Below are positions 52,683 to 64,000 of a DNA stretch of 64,000 bases, piece after piece. Source of the DNA: Oenanthe sinensis (Eukaryota > Streptophyta > Magnoliopsida > Apiales > Apiaceae); assembly GCA_028671895.1 (NCBI GenBank), contig CM053801.1, forward strand, positions 14,607,375 through 14,671,374, in the 5' to 3' direction. How positions within the stretch are numbered: position 1 is the first letter of the stretch; each line of letters starts with the position of its first letter. Made by a program: the position numbers and the translations under genes. The notes under the pieces are model-generated. The model did not search any database. It saw only the letters and a list, made by a program, of their open reading frames with translations, and was not told the DNA's origin.

Positions 52683-55600
52683 TCAGCAAGAAATCACGCA
52701 ATTTGATGGAGCGAGTGTTTCTGATTTTACGGGCATAGATATCTTATTTTCGGCAGCCACAATGGTTTGACTTTCTCCGGGTAAAGATATGTTATTTTCA
52801 GCAGCTACAACAGTTTGGCCTTCTCCAGGCAAAGATATGCTATTTTCAGCAGCTACAACAGTTTGGCCTTCTCCAGGCAAAGATATGCTATTTTCAGCAG
52901 CTACAACAGTTCGGCCTTCTCCAGGCAAAGATATGCTATTTTCAGCAGCTACAACAGTTTGGCCTTCTTCAGGAAAAGAAATATTATTTTCAGCAGCTAC
53001 AGTAGTTTGGCCATTAACACAGTTACCTGCTCCCACATTGTTTCCATGACATGAAGCAGGGGTGATGCTTCGCAATGGACCGGTATAGAATGCATCATTA
53101 CCTCCTGCATGAATATGATTTGTAGCAAGGACAGGGGAGAAAGTTGGCACGATCTCAGGTCTCTGCTTCTTAGGCTTTGGCTCCTGTTGATAGCCAGTAA
53201 GAAAGCTACCAATCACAACCTGATGTGCACAAAATTTTTCATCAGTAATGTATTCCAAGTGTGTTTCTACTACAGGTTAGACCATAAATCTTCTTTGTTT
53301 TCCTCGCACAATCACATGCGATGTCATTATTGATAAATGATAACTAAAAATAAAGCACTCAATCCCCTGGATTCAATCTAAGACCAAGAATGAATTAAAC
53401 ACATACAACTATATTTATCATATCAAGTCCCTTCATATTCCCCCAAACCCCATTGTCTTCCCTTTTTCCTATAATAATTTAGAGGAGTGTCTAACCTGAA
53501 CAGGACCAGCAGCTATTAATAAACCAGCAAGTCCTCCACCCATGACACGTCCATCTGGCCCTGCCAATGAGACATTCATGCCACCAGTTATACTTTTCGC
53601 TCCACCACTATTAGTAGGAATGAAGGATCCAGACAAAGAAAGTATCTCAAAACGTCCCTGCAAAAAACATAATATTACTGAAGTGAATTTATTGAAGCGA
53701 TTTGTCCTTGACAGATTATCCTTCCAATAAAACATATGGATCATTTTTTTTTTGTCTTGGAAGAAACCAATAGGAAGGATGAACTCAAACCCTCCAGGAA
53801 ATAAGCCCATCAAATATGTCGCTTCGCTAGGCATGATATTTCCTTCTCTGCATTATACATGCTGTAATCTAGTGTAGTTGTACTTCATACCAAAAACAAC
53901 ATCCATCTGGCCCATCTTTATACAATAGTATAATAAAAGATGTGACACTCATTCATATTTGTATAATACGGAGTAGTATGTACTATAACAGACAAATTAT
54001 ATCAAAAAACAAGGCGGCGTTATAATCTTGCGATGGTGCATGAATTACTATTCTGTTGTCTGACATAACTGGTAAAGGCAAACTTATAATCAAATGGAAT
54101 TTTTCACCCTCTCGTGCATAATAATTTTTACTGCAAGTTTACTCATTCAGACAGGAGTACAGAAGACATAAGGATGAAATCCTCACAAAATTGCCTTTAA
54201 AATATATTATAGGCGGCATGCTAGTTATATCAGCTCATGTAAAAGATATGGCCTAGCAGGACCACAATTTGGAGCATTATTTAAGGGAATATCAGAGCAC
54301 TGCATGACTCTGATTGTAATTAATATTTCATGCAGATTCATCTATAGTATATTATTGAAGCGAAACATGGAAACTTTGGTAGTCGGTTCGTCGGTATTTA
54401 AGACAATTTAGTTGTTCGGAGATTGGACCTAATTTTCAAACAATTAAAACACATTTCTAAACATAACAGACAAATCTTATCCCCTTCAAACAGAAACACA
54501 TATAAAATAAATGAGAAACTATATAAGAATATCTCTACACGTGATATTAAATAAAAATAAATTTATCATTGGAAGAATAAAAATAAATATATATCATAGA
54601 AATAAAATATTAAAACACAAATGATAAAATATTAAGAAAAACCTGTGCATCACATGAGATGTAAGCTATTATTTATGAAATTACAAGTAATACATTCACA
54701 CCTCGTAGGTCAAAGTACCCCCAGATGAATTAGGCGGGCAAAGAGTAACATTTGAAATAGCACCGTTTGCTGCAAGAATACATATAGCTCTAGATCCTTG
54801 CTGAGAAAATGACATGATCTTCATTGAAACATCCTGCGAGCAATCACAAATAGAAAAAGGACTTGACTCTAAAGGAATATGCACTCCCATGCCCAGCAAG
54901 AGAAAGTATAAAACCCTAAATTTTGATACTCATATTACTTTAGTATATAACTTTATCCAAATTAATCAACAATGAAGAATATGCAGATTCCATAGTTTGT
55001 TGATGTGTTCATAATGATGGAAGGACAAATATTAAAAGTGACTATAGTTTAAGATATCACCCCCACTAATACAAAGAAGTCCTAATATATTGTTTGTATA
55101 AGCACACTTAATCACAATAAAGAGTGGTTTGAGACGGTCAACCATCACTAACACCATGTATTATACAAAAAAGGTATGCACACACTGACACACACATATA
55201 TATAGTAAGAAAAACAGTATACCTCGCCAGCATTAACAGTGATTATATGTGGAGTAAAATTTGCACCAACAGAGTATAACACCCTCTCACCTACAAAAAA
55301 AGATAAAAGTCATAGTTAACGGTTTGGTAACACAGGCAACTTTGACCTGCATTGAATTTGCATATAAATACCCAAGTTAATAATATGATTTCAGACTATG
55401 GCATCAAAATACCAAGTTTGATATCAAAGGAGTAACTACTAACAAGTGACTACATTAGGTAAGATAAAAAATTCACTTTTTCATCTTCACAGGGATCACA
55501 AGTTTCCTTATTATGAAAGAAACATCTTATGGAATTTAAAACTCTCAACTATGACATTACATTAGTGCATGTTCAAGTATACTTGTGCGTGTTATAGAAT

Positions 55601-56562
55601 TTAATATAACAATTGTACCTGTGAAAGTATCACTTCTGTATATGCCAATCATTTGCCTAACTTTAGAGAATGAACAAGCGGATACATCAGCAGTAAGGTC
55701 CTCTGATACGTAACTGTTACGTAATTAAGTTGAACTGACGGGCATAATATACCTTATATGTAAAATTAATTTGTTATTGTAGTTTCTAATAAACTTTAGT
55801 CATTAATATAATATAAGTTTATCATCTATGCGACGCTCAAGCCTTTTTTATTATTTTATAATTTTGTTATATATATTAGTAATTATATATAATTTAGTAT
55901 AAATACTAAATTATAATTTATAATTAAAATAAAATAAAATAATATATATTGATTGCGTTTTTAAAACTAAAAATATTAATATTTAATTTTAATATGTTAA
56001 TAACGGGATCCGAGCCTTAAATTTTTTATAGTATTTTATTTAGATATTAAAATATAAAATATTTTTTAATAATAGATCTAACGATTATTATTTTTTTTTT
56101 AATAATATTTAGTAAACTACTTATTTTGAATAATATCTCAATTAATTGTGTAACTTTAATCTTTTATCTTTATAAATTTTTTTAAAATAGGACGTGTTCT
56201 AAGTATATTTGGTATCATACACAAATTTCCCAACTTTAATATATTAAGGATCCCCTTAATACACTCTTTTATTGGCAATATTGTGTTTATTTTGTCAAGG
56301 AATTGTATGAAAGCAAATATTTGCACAACAGTGAGACTTTGAGACTTTGGCATTGATGCAACATTTAAGGGCAATCAGTATCTTAAGGGTAGTTTAGTAA
56401 TGTCTCCTTTCCACAAAAAATTATAGAGGAGCCACTACTATCCTCAGAAAATTATAGAGGTTCCGCAATTAAAATTTTTATTTTAATCCTGATCGTTGGA
56501 GACTCCATCCGACGGTTAAAAACCTGACTAGACCCTGACAATCAATCATCCAAGACCCTAAG

Positions 56563-56616
<54 letters not shown>

Positions 56617-57886
56617 AAAAATAATATGGGTTAACAATTATATCAGGCCAACCAAATCAGGCATAATAAGTCATATCATCTTTGTCCCTTAGCTTAGCTT
56701 TTTTACAAGTGTATTTCCTATGGAAGAAATTAAGATAGTTTAGTAATTTCTCCGCTCCGCAGAAAATAAAATTATAGAGGACTAGAGGAGCCACTATTAT
56801 CCGCGGGAAATTATAAAGGAGAGGTTAAAATTTTGTTTTATTCCTGATCGTTGAAGACACCATCTGACGGCTGAAAACCTGATTGTTATATAACTAGTCA
56901 CTGACAATCGAGACCGGGACTCTATTCACATACTGTATATAGTAAATAACATACAAATTTAATACAAATATATAGAAGAAAAGTATTAACCCCTTCCTAT
57001 GAAGATACCAAATATTGCACAAGAAGGTTGCATAATTATAGGGTAGATCAGCCTTGCCAGCATCATCTGTGTTTAGACAAATGAGCCACCTTACAAAGTA
57101 AAGGACAAGACTTGCAGTGGTCAGACATCACTAACAGAAGCAAGTACCTATACCAATTGTATTCTTTAAAGCATCTTGTCTAAGGTGAAGTAAAAAAAAG
57201 GTTTGAGATAAATCAGATAGATTCCCCTCAAGGCTCAATCAGATATATATCACATATAGTCATATACACACCAGATTCAGATAGTTTCCTCCCCTCCAGG
57301 GTCCCAGTTCCACTGGATTCAACTACTAAAAAAATCATCCAAAGTTGACAGTACAATATGAATCCTACAATAATACACATACACACACAATTATTGCATC
57401 CAAAATATTAGAATCTTCCACAACAGAACTGATCTCATAAATCTAATTTTAGTAACATTGTATTTGCAACATCATGTCATATCATAGAGTAACAATCAAA
57501 CACACTTCTAAGTACTAACACACATAACTGAAAATAAATATAAAATATACTGTATCGAATAAACCTGCTGTCTCAAACTCCAATCTTTGCTTCTTCTTAT
57601 AAGAACCAACTACCTTCCCTTTGTTCCATGAGGAGTAATCTCCTCCTCCACTCAACGGAATCGAAGCCGATATCGGCCTTGGAGACAAGGCCAATGCCCC
57701 ATCTGCTCCATACTTTCTTGGCCTCCCCCTCTTCTTCTTCCCTTCCATACTCACCGGAGTTTCACCTGCCACTGCCACACCCTCCGTCGCCGGCACCGGC
57801 ACCGGAGAAGCCACCGCCGGTACAGAATCACCAAAATGGATTATATTTTCAACCCCAGAAATTTGTATATCTTCTTTTCCCTCCAT
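52683..57886 (-). CDS. AHL: AT-hook motif nuclear-localized (AHL) protein with PPC domain
   Basis: AHL proteins bind AT-rich DNA and matrix attachment regions in the nucleus and act as chromatin-level regulators. Five exons (57565-57886, 55223-55290, 54702-54833, 53496-53657, 52683-53219) join in phase to 406 residues. The AT-hook KKRGRPRKYG is at about residues 51-60. The PPC/DUF296 domain runs from about 115 to 235 and includes GANFTPHIITVNAGEDV, GRFEILSLSGSF, GGMNVSLAGPDGRVMGG and VVIGSFL. The intron pattern and single hook fit the intron-containing AHL clade (AHL1-14). A basic patch (PKPKKQRPE) follows. The C-terminus is unusual: six 16-residue repeats at 298-393. I use the MEGKED start; an in-frame ATG seven codons upstream (57907) is possible. 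Intron 1 is 2.3 kb and transposon-rich. Confidence 0.93.
52725..53012 (-). repeat. 48-bp coding minisatellite in AHL exon 5, six units
   Basis: Six head-to-tail 48-bp units encode GQTVVAAENSISLPGE-type repeats. The central four are nearly identical; the outer two are more diverged, which points to recent expansion from the middle. The antisense strand is also open in two frames across the array, a side effect of the repeat. Confidence 0.92.
56390..56910. repeat. Imperfect direct duplication in AHL intron 1
   Basis: Two copies of a unit of about 155-170 bp lie at roughly 56390-56545 and 56737-56908. Shared words include AGTTTAGTAAT, AAATTATAGAGGA, GGAGCCACTA, CCTGATCGTTG and GACTAG/ACTAGT near their ends. 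The spacer holds the (TA)n tract. Perhaps two copies of a small repeat or one local duplication. Confidence 0.7.
56567..56613. repeat. (TA)n microsatellite, AHL intron 1
   Basis: About 23 uninterrupted TA units between the two copies of the duplicated unit. Confidence 0.95.
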
Positions 57887-58239
57887 CCCACCAAGAATCA
57901 AACACAACCCACAAAAACAATACTTACAAAGTTACAATATGTGTATATATCTTCTTCTTTGTAATTTTTAGCACCTACAAGTTAAAAAGTTAAAATCTTT
58001 CAATTTATATTTTCCAAGAAAAAGCAAAAACAATCAAAAACTTTTACCAATAACAGAGCTAAGACCACAAAGACTTACAAAACAAGATCAAGAACTGGGT
58101 AACAAGGGAAAAAATCTACGGTTAAAATTTGCTTACAGTAACTTTTTGACTCAGCTTGCACAGGGCTTCAATGGCGGGACTAAATTCATAAAAATTACAA
58201 GACAAATATAAATTTTAGAAAAATTATAAGAAATTGAAA

Positions 58240-58248
58240 TTAGGGTTT
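58240..58248 (-). promoter_or_regulatory. Telo-box upstream of AHL
   Basis: TTAGGGTTT on the plus strand is AAACCCTAA toward the gene, about 355 bp upstream of the start codon, in the presumed promoter or leader. Telo-boxes mark many growth-linked plant promoters; function here is inferred. Confidence 0.4.
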
Positions 58249-59450
58249 TGGTAGAAAAAAAGAGGAGATGAAAATAGATGTAAATAGAATTATAAATGTA
58301 GTTATGACACTGTTATGTAGTTAATTAATAATAATAAATATTATATATTTTGCAACATTCGATGTATTAATTAATTTTGGTTAAGGGAATGCTTTCAAGT
58401 CCGTTTTGAAAATTTAATAAAATATAGGAATTAATTAATACTAGCTTATAACCTGTGTGACTATTAATAAATTATATATTAATTATTTTATATAATTTAA
58501 TTATTTTATATAATATGATAATTTATTTTATTATTAATTTCTTTTTGCATTTTTCTATACAATAATATTTATATATTAATATTCATAAAATTTAATGATA
58601 AGTAATTTTAAATAAATAAAAGAGTTTAAATGATGATGAAATCGAGTTGAATGAATAAGTAAGATTTTTAAAGTAAAAAATATATAATATAATTTAAATA
58701 TAATATAATATTATCAGCGAGAACTTGTATAAAACGAGAACTATTGATGATAGAGTTAAATATATATGATATATATCCGTTCTAAAATTAGTTTTTATTA
58801 AGATTGGATGGTTATGATTGTTTATATAATTCATTTAAAATTGAATGGTTAGAATGTTTTTTATGATTTACCTTAGTCTTTAAAAAAAAAGTTCCATAAT
58901 TTGGTTATAATAATATAGTATAAATAGCATAGATTATATTCTTAATTTAAAAGGCAAGTAAAATGGTTGCGTGCAAAAATAAAAAATTGGGAAAGGATAT
59001 ATTTAATTGTTAAAGCTGTAAAGTAAAGTATCAGGAGACTTGGGACTTGGGAGCCATTAGCCATGCCTGTGAATTGAAGCTTTGACTGGTTCCTTGTCTT
59101 TTCACTTGAAAAGCATTAGTTGAATTGCCCTCTAATCTACTGTTTATGCCATTTGATTTTTCAAATGTGATTATGTGAAAGATACTTGGATTAAAAATTT
59201 ATTATTTCTATATTCATTATTTTGAAAATAACATTACAAACTCATCTTATGTGATACTTTCCTTTTCGTTTTTATTTTTTACTCTAATTTCTTTGCATGT
59301 ATTTTAATGTAGGTAAAAAACACCAAGTATAGTAACTGCATGCTTGATACTTGATAGTTGATACTAGTAAATTGCAAGCAAATACAAGGGACCAATATGG
59401 GCCAACTTGTGATCTGCATATGCACGCCCAAGTACGACACTGTCTTAGTA
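58249..59450. other. Intergenic upstream of AHL, no gene seen
   Basis: AT-rich promoter-side spacer. No coding content. The right end carries the left target-site copy of the Pack-MULE (59451-59460). Confidence 0.5.
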
Positions 59451-59460
59451 CAGTAATACA

Positions 59461-60439
59461 GGGTTTTATATCAAACTGCTCACCAATCTCGTAAAAAAGT
59501 CTCAAGTAGCTCACATATCTCCACGACGACTTATTTAAAATACTAAACCCATAATATATATCAATCCGTTAAAAACTTAACGGTCAACATGGATTGACCG
59601 TTAGTATGCTGACTGGACAGCAATGCTAAACACATTTCAAGAGTCGAGCTCAATGCTAAACACGAAGATGGACAGCAATGTGAAAAATCTAATTGATATC
59701 ATAGAGGAAGGTTGTCCTCTTGACATGAACAAAATATGTGAATTATGTTCAGTCTCCTTGTTGCGGCGCTATAGCAACTTTCTCAGGCACAACAGGAGAC
59801 ACATTTCAAGGAAAAGAAGTTCTAGAAGACTAGAACTGAGGTATGAAGCCTACATGCCAATGGCAATACGCTGTCTTGCATCTATCTGTTCATCTGCTAG
59901 GTCATCGCGGAGTCTTAACTCCATTGCAGTGGCTCACAGGTCGGGGTCAGTTCCAGTAGGGGAAACTAGTGTCTTTCTTGCGGGCTCATCTGTTCATCGT
60001 TCTAATGCCCTGGATGCTTGTAAATTCATAATTGATGAGATTAAGGCTACTATCAGATAGTATATGTTTGTGTACATAAAATTATCGATTGTTTAAACCG
60101 CTAGATTTGAAGATACCTATCCTATGTATTTCACGATTTTGTATCAAGAACCCAGGATTGTTTGATATCATGACAAACTTTGGTTGATTATGTATATTAG
60201 TTTATGTCCAACCCAAATATGATATACCAGTAAAGATACATAGGTGGGTTTTAATTTGCCACCTAATAGGTCCAGTCATCATATCAGCCAACATACTAAC
60301 GGTCAATCTATGTTGACCGTTAAGTTTTTAACGGTGTGATATATATTATGGATTTAGTGTTTTAAATGAGTCGTCGTGGAGATGTATGAGCTACTTGAGA
60401 CTTTTTTACGAGATCGGTGGGCAGTTTGATATAAAACCC
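59461..60439. mobile_element. Pack-MULE carrying a molybdopterin synthase gene fragment
   Basis: Long terminal inverted repeats of about 155-165 bp begin GGGTTTTATATCAAACTG on both ends and match closely through TAAAAACTTAACGGTCAACA and GATTGACCGTTAGTATG. Flanks are CAGTAATACA (59451-59460) and CAGTAATATA (60440-60449), 9 of 10 identical, so a target duplication of 9-10 bp. The inner 670 bp holds a broken piece of a MoaE/CNX6-type gene (59623-60060) and no transposase. Carrying a host gene fragment between Mutator-type ends is the definition of a Pack-MULE. Its arms are related to those of the element at 1137-2141. Confidence 0.85.
59623..60060 (+). pseudogene. Captured fragment of molybdopterin synthase large subunit (MoaE/CNX6-like)
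   Basis: The parent enzyme adds sulfur to cyclic pyranopterin monophosphate to make molybdopterin. The first part (KNLIDIIEEGCPLDMNK) and the last part (ELRYEAYMPMAIRC, then RSLNSIAVAHRSGSVPVGET and DACKFIIDEIKATI) match the family in the open frame. Between them the family's ATFSGTT core is in another frame: an extra A near 59731-59734 shifts it, and an 8-bp direct duplication near 59822-59837 shifts it back. The open 145-codon frame therefore has about 35 unrelated residues in the middle. The C-terminal 40 or so residues, including the conserved PIWKKE region with the active-site lysine, are missing. Non-functional as this enzyme; whether it is transcribed is unknown. Confidence 0.85.
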
Positions 60440-60721
60440 CAGTAATATATATGCAATTATGCATGCTCCATCTGATATGACTGCCACAGTTACTGAGTGC
60501 AGAATAAAAAGGTCTAGATTTTGTACAATGCGTTAAGACAAAAACATCATAGTCATTACCGAAATGTCTAACGATCACCTTAAGGCTGTAATATCCAAAC
60601 TTGCAACAGATGTAGTTTGGGAAGCACAAACCTAGCTCTTTGTAAATTGTAATCTCTTTGTAATTTGTAACTTGTAAGTACTCTGTTTAAGTGTATAGTA
60701 TAATGTATTACCATATATATT

Positions 60722-63700
60722 TCAATAAAGGTCTGTACTACCTTCACCTTCGTATTCTCTTTTAATTATTTCCAGCATCAGCTCGTTCCACGTGTCAACT
60801 GGTCCAGGCATGCACCAATGCAGGCAATCTTGTGGCCGAGACCTTTTACCTGGCCCTCCTTTAATTTCTTTTTGGGGTTCAGGACTTCGGTATAGTCCTG
60901 GATGTCCATCGTGTCGATAGCTAAAGGCTTCGGTGATATCCATCAATCTCAATTTCGATTTGTTTGTCTTTTTCTTCATGGCAAGGTTAAATCCGTTAAT
61001 TTGCTTCCTATACATGATTTTGGTGAAACCACTTTCTACTATTTCACTGGCCAAGGCAGGTTTGATCTTTCCGGTGCACGAACCTCCAGTATTCCAGGCT
61101 CCACCCTGATAATGATCAGGTGAGAAAGACCTGACTATGGACAGACCAGTGTAATTTGGATGGGTTCCAAGGGAAGTGAGAATAGTTTCTATAGATATTC
61201 CAAAAGCTTCAACATTGTTAAATTTTTTTGGCCGGGACTTGTTGGGCCACCATAACTGCCCCCCCAATATCTCATTGTTTATTATATAAGCTGATTTCTC
61301 TGCAAACCAGTGGCCAGATGAAAGGACAATTACATCAAATTGCGGGACAAACTCCATAAAATCCTCATCAGGAGCATCAAGGAAAACCTTGTCTAAACCG
61401 GCAGGAGCAAAATCGAAGGGCTCGGATGTTTTGTGTACAAGTCATGAGGACCATATCCGAACAATCATCGTCGAAGTTGACCTGAAGTAATAGCGGTGCA
61501 TTCTCCGGTTTCCACGGTTTTTAGGAACTTCAACCTGACAAATTTACAAGATCAAAAGAATATAATGACTAATAGTTTCCACATAACAGCACATCTGCTC
61601 GGCAAAGTGAAGGGGATTACTTACGGAGTAACTAACAAGTCTGAGTAAACATATACACAACTAGAGCCAGGCCTCAGTAAACACAAAATCAAGATAGGCA
61701 TCTAATAGACTAATATTGTCCATGTCAATACATAATTTCTATCACAATAACTTTTTTTTTGTTGTTGCTGCTAAATTCTATCACTAACTTCTACACTACC
61801 TATTTCATTAACTTCCGGTACACCTTATGACTGTCAAATACTTGTCAAGGCAAAGGTTCTAAAAAAAACAATATAATATGACCAGTGAAGGTAAATAATT
61901 GGAGCCCTTAACAAGTGTTTATAAGTATAGGTCTCAAATAAATATGTTTCTACTATAAATTGATCAAGTCACTGTACTTCAAGGCATGACTTGTGAGTTG
62001 TGACAAAAAGGAGGGATAAAGCTAAATTGTATAAACCATTGAATCAAACAACCAAGTGACTCGTGCACAATAATGAGCAATACCATAAAAAGAGATAAAT
62101 CCTTTAAGTTTGCAAAATGAAATTCTTCATATTAAACAAAGGGAGGACATACAAATGCATATTATGCATTTAATGGCTTACTGCTCCTGGTTAAGAATTT
62201 GAGATGGCAAGAAATAAAACTAAAGACATGAAAAAGAACAAGAAGAATCAAATATGGGTCACCGGAAAGAACCTATATGAAATACATCAAGTAAAGAAAT
62301 TTCAGCTGATCCGGATGTTGGCTTGTCATTGGTGTAAATCCAACTTCTACTTTTTTCATTTTCGAATCAGAGCAAGGAAATTTTGGGCAGTTGCTTCATA
62401 TACTTAAACCTGATTTTAAACACACTTCTATTCATTTACCTTTTTTTGGGTAAGGTCAGTAATAAGAAATTTAAATACCCATGCACACATTTGTCTCTTC
62501 ACGTGCTTATGCAGTTATGCTATTAGAGTTCTGAATACTTGCCTGCCAAAGGATGCACATCAATGACTCCATCTGGTTCCGAGCAACTGAATCGCCAACG
62601 AAAGCTAATGTCTTCCCTCGCATCAACTCTAAGAATTTCTTCGGATCAAATCTAGGCAGGTTGCAGTGTTCAGGTTTCCATCTCCAGTTTTCATATTCTT
62701 TGTCTGGCCTACCATTTGCCTGGCAATTTTGCATCTGTGTCAGGACAGGACATGAGTTGGTGTATAAAGGACCAGTTGGGTCATATATCCATTGCCCATG
62801 GTAGAGATCACAATCTGACATTTAGCCAACAAAGAGATTAGTTCAGATGTTGAGTTGATACTAGAACTCAGTTTTTATTACGTCAGTTTATGAGCAATCT
62901 ATTATTTCAAAGCTACAAGAAGATAGACTCAGCAGTGAATAGGTCAATAATGAATAATGATGCATTGATTTACAAAGACTACATTTTAGGCATGAAAATG
63001 AACTTCCTACGACACTTCACTCCCTCGTGAAACATATAAAATGATATTATTCAGAGCAGCACAAATATAAAGTGAAGTATGTGGTTATAAGAAAAACAGA
63101 GAAAAATCATTGAATAAGAGCTACTCCTTGATTTTGCAGGATTCTGCCTTCTTAAGCAATGTCGTTGTACCACTGAAAACTTCAGGATTTTACGAATTAG
63201 TGTACATTCGGAAAAGCTTGCTTCTAATTTTATCTTAAATGAACTGTACTGATGTTTTTTTTATGGTATGCTTCTGAAAAATGTTTGGGTTTTCTCCTCT
63301 AACATTTCTATGTGAAGATATTATCTGAAAGCCTGCTTTGTCTACGTGATTAAACAAACAATTTGCATTAATAAAGGCTGGAACAGAAATTCCATCCTAC
63401 AAGTTCCACAAATGATGATAATATCTGAAGCGAAGCAAATAAGATTAATATAAATGAAGCAACTTACTTCTCCATATGAATATCAGTAAACTAGTTTAAT
63501 GGAACTGGCCAACCCAATGAGTACAAGTATCCAAAAGAAAAAAAGATTGCAAAGAAGGATTTTTAATCGAAAAGACTTGCAAGTAAAATAAAGGAAAATA
63601 TGAGTACTACCTGAGTGACCTGAATGGGTTTTGCTTATATTATCATGTACAGTTTCATTGGCTGAGAAAGAAACATTATCAACTTTGCCCTCATTTGATG

Positions 63701-64000
63701 CACTAGGCTTTCCTCTTGGTTGATCAACCACCACCTCAGACTTGGATACAGTTGTATTATTAAATGAATTTATGCTTAAGCTCACATCTTGTCCCAATGT
63801 AGCTTTTTTATTTGTATTTTGAGACATAGGATGTTGGCTCTTATCAATCTCAACAATATGAACATCAGATTTAGCATAAGTTTCGGAATCACCATCTCCA
63901 TGAAATGTTGGGTCCGCAAATGTTTTATCATCAGGATGAGAAGAAACTAAAATTTCATCTCTCTCCCTAGAATGTAAACTTGACTTTGTTAAATCTTTGG
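60722..64000 (-). CDS. TBL17/YLS7-like: TBL/DUF231 (PMR5-type) acetyltransferase-like protein, 5' end outside window, in-frame stop
   Basis: TBL proteins are Golgi membrane enzymes that O-acetylate cell-wall polysaccharides. Three exons are visible: 63611 to beyond 64000 (open to the edge), 62543-62814 and 60722-61534. Exon 1 encodes a hydrophilic Ser/Asp/Lys-rich stem; the membrane anchor must lie outside. Exon 2 has the PMR5N/TBL start DCDLYHGQWIYDP, RWKPEHCNLPRFDP and the GDS motif (AFVGDSVARNQ). Exon 3 has VIVLSSGHWF, GGAWNTGGSC and the DxxH motif in DCLHWCMPGPVDTWNE. Two oddities: the intron after exon 2 uses a GC donor (CAG|GCAAGT at 62537-62545), and TGA at 61442-61444 stops the frame in IVRIWSS*LVHKTSEP, where I expect tryptophan. 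If real, the product loses the DxxH half and the gene is dead. The TBL17/YLS7 assignment is from recalled similarity. Confidence 0.85.

Noticed and set aside
52789..53054. Two plus-strand open frames across AHL exon 5
   Set aside because: They are antisense readings of the 48-bp repeat and have no independent support.

Overview
The window reads as nuclear DNA of a flowering plant, almost certainly a eudicot. It is AT-rich, its genes are split by many AT-rich GT-AG introns, the encoded proteins match plant-specific families, and the spaces between genes are packed with small DNA transposons, LTR remnants and simple repeats. I cannot name the species from sequence alone. There are no operons, CRISPR arrays or bacterial features.

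Layout, left to right. Positions 1-2141 are repeat-rich and hold a Mutator-like element (1137-2141) with a perfect 9-bp target duplication and a younger element nested in its right arm. SMC6 follows on the minus strand (2415-18517, 28 exons, about 1040 aa), with an E2F-type site just upstream. Next are a TDR/PXY-type LRR receptor kinase (minus, 19568-22763), ribosomal protein L15/eL15 (minus, 28591-30501, telo-box and site II promoter), a 3.6-kb LTR-like insertion (31023-34636) containing an array of roughly 90-bp repeats, ribosomal protein S20/uS10 (minus, 36346-38001), a long-inverted-repeat transposon (38375-39326), an LRR receptor pseudokinase (plus, 41953-44934), a DUF1442 protein (minus, 46008-46781), a PIF/Harbinger-like element with a dead Myb/trihelix-type ORF (47949-49636), an AT-hook (AHL) protein with a coding 48-bp minisatellite (minus, 52683-57886), a Pack-MULE carrying a piece of a molybdopterin synthase large-subunit gene (59461-60439), and the 3' part of a TBL/DUF231 acetyltransferase-like gene that runs off the right edge and carries an in-frame stop (60722-64000).

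The genes do not form one pathway. SMC6 serves genome maintenance, the TDR/PXY-like receptor serves vascular stem-cell signalling, the two ribosomal genes serve translation, AHL is chromatin-associated, and TBL acts on cell-wall polysaccharides. Their order does recall two duplicated stretches of Arabidopsis chromosome 5, so this looks like an old conserved gene block diluted by transposons.

The most unusual items are the Pack-MULE and its empty sister element with matching terminal repeats, the premature TGA in the TBL gene, the six-copy repeat in the AHL C-terminus, and the four-codon upstream ORF whose stop overlaps the S20 start codon.
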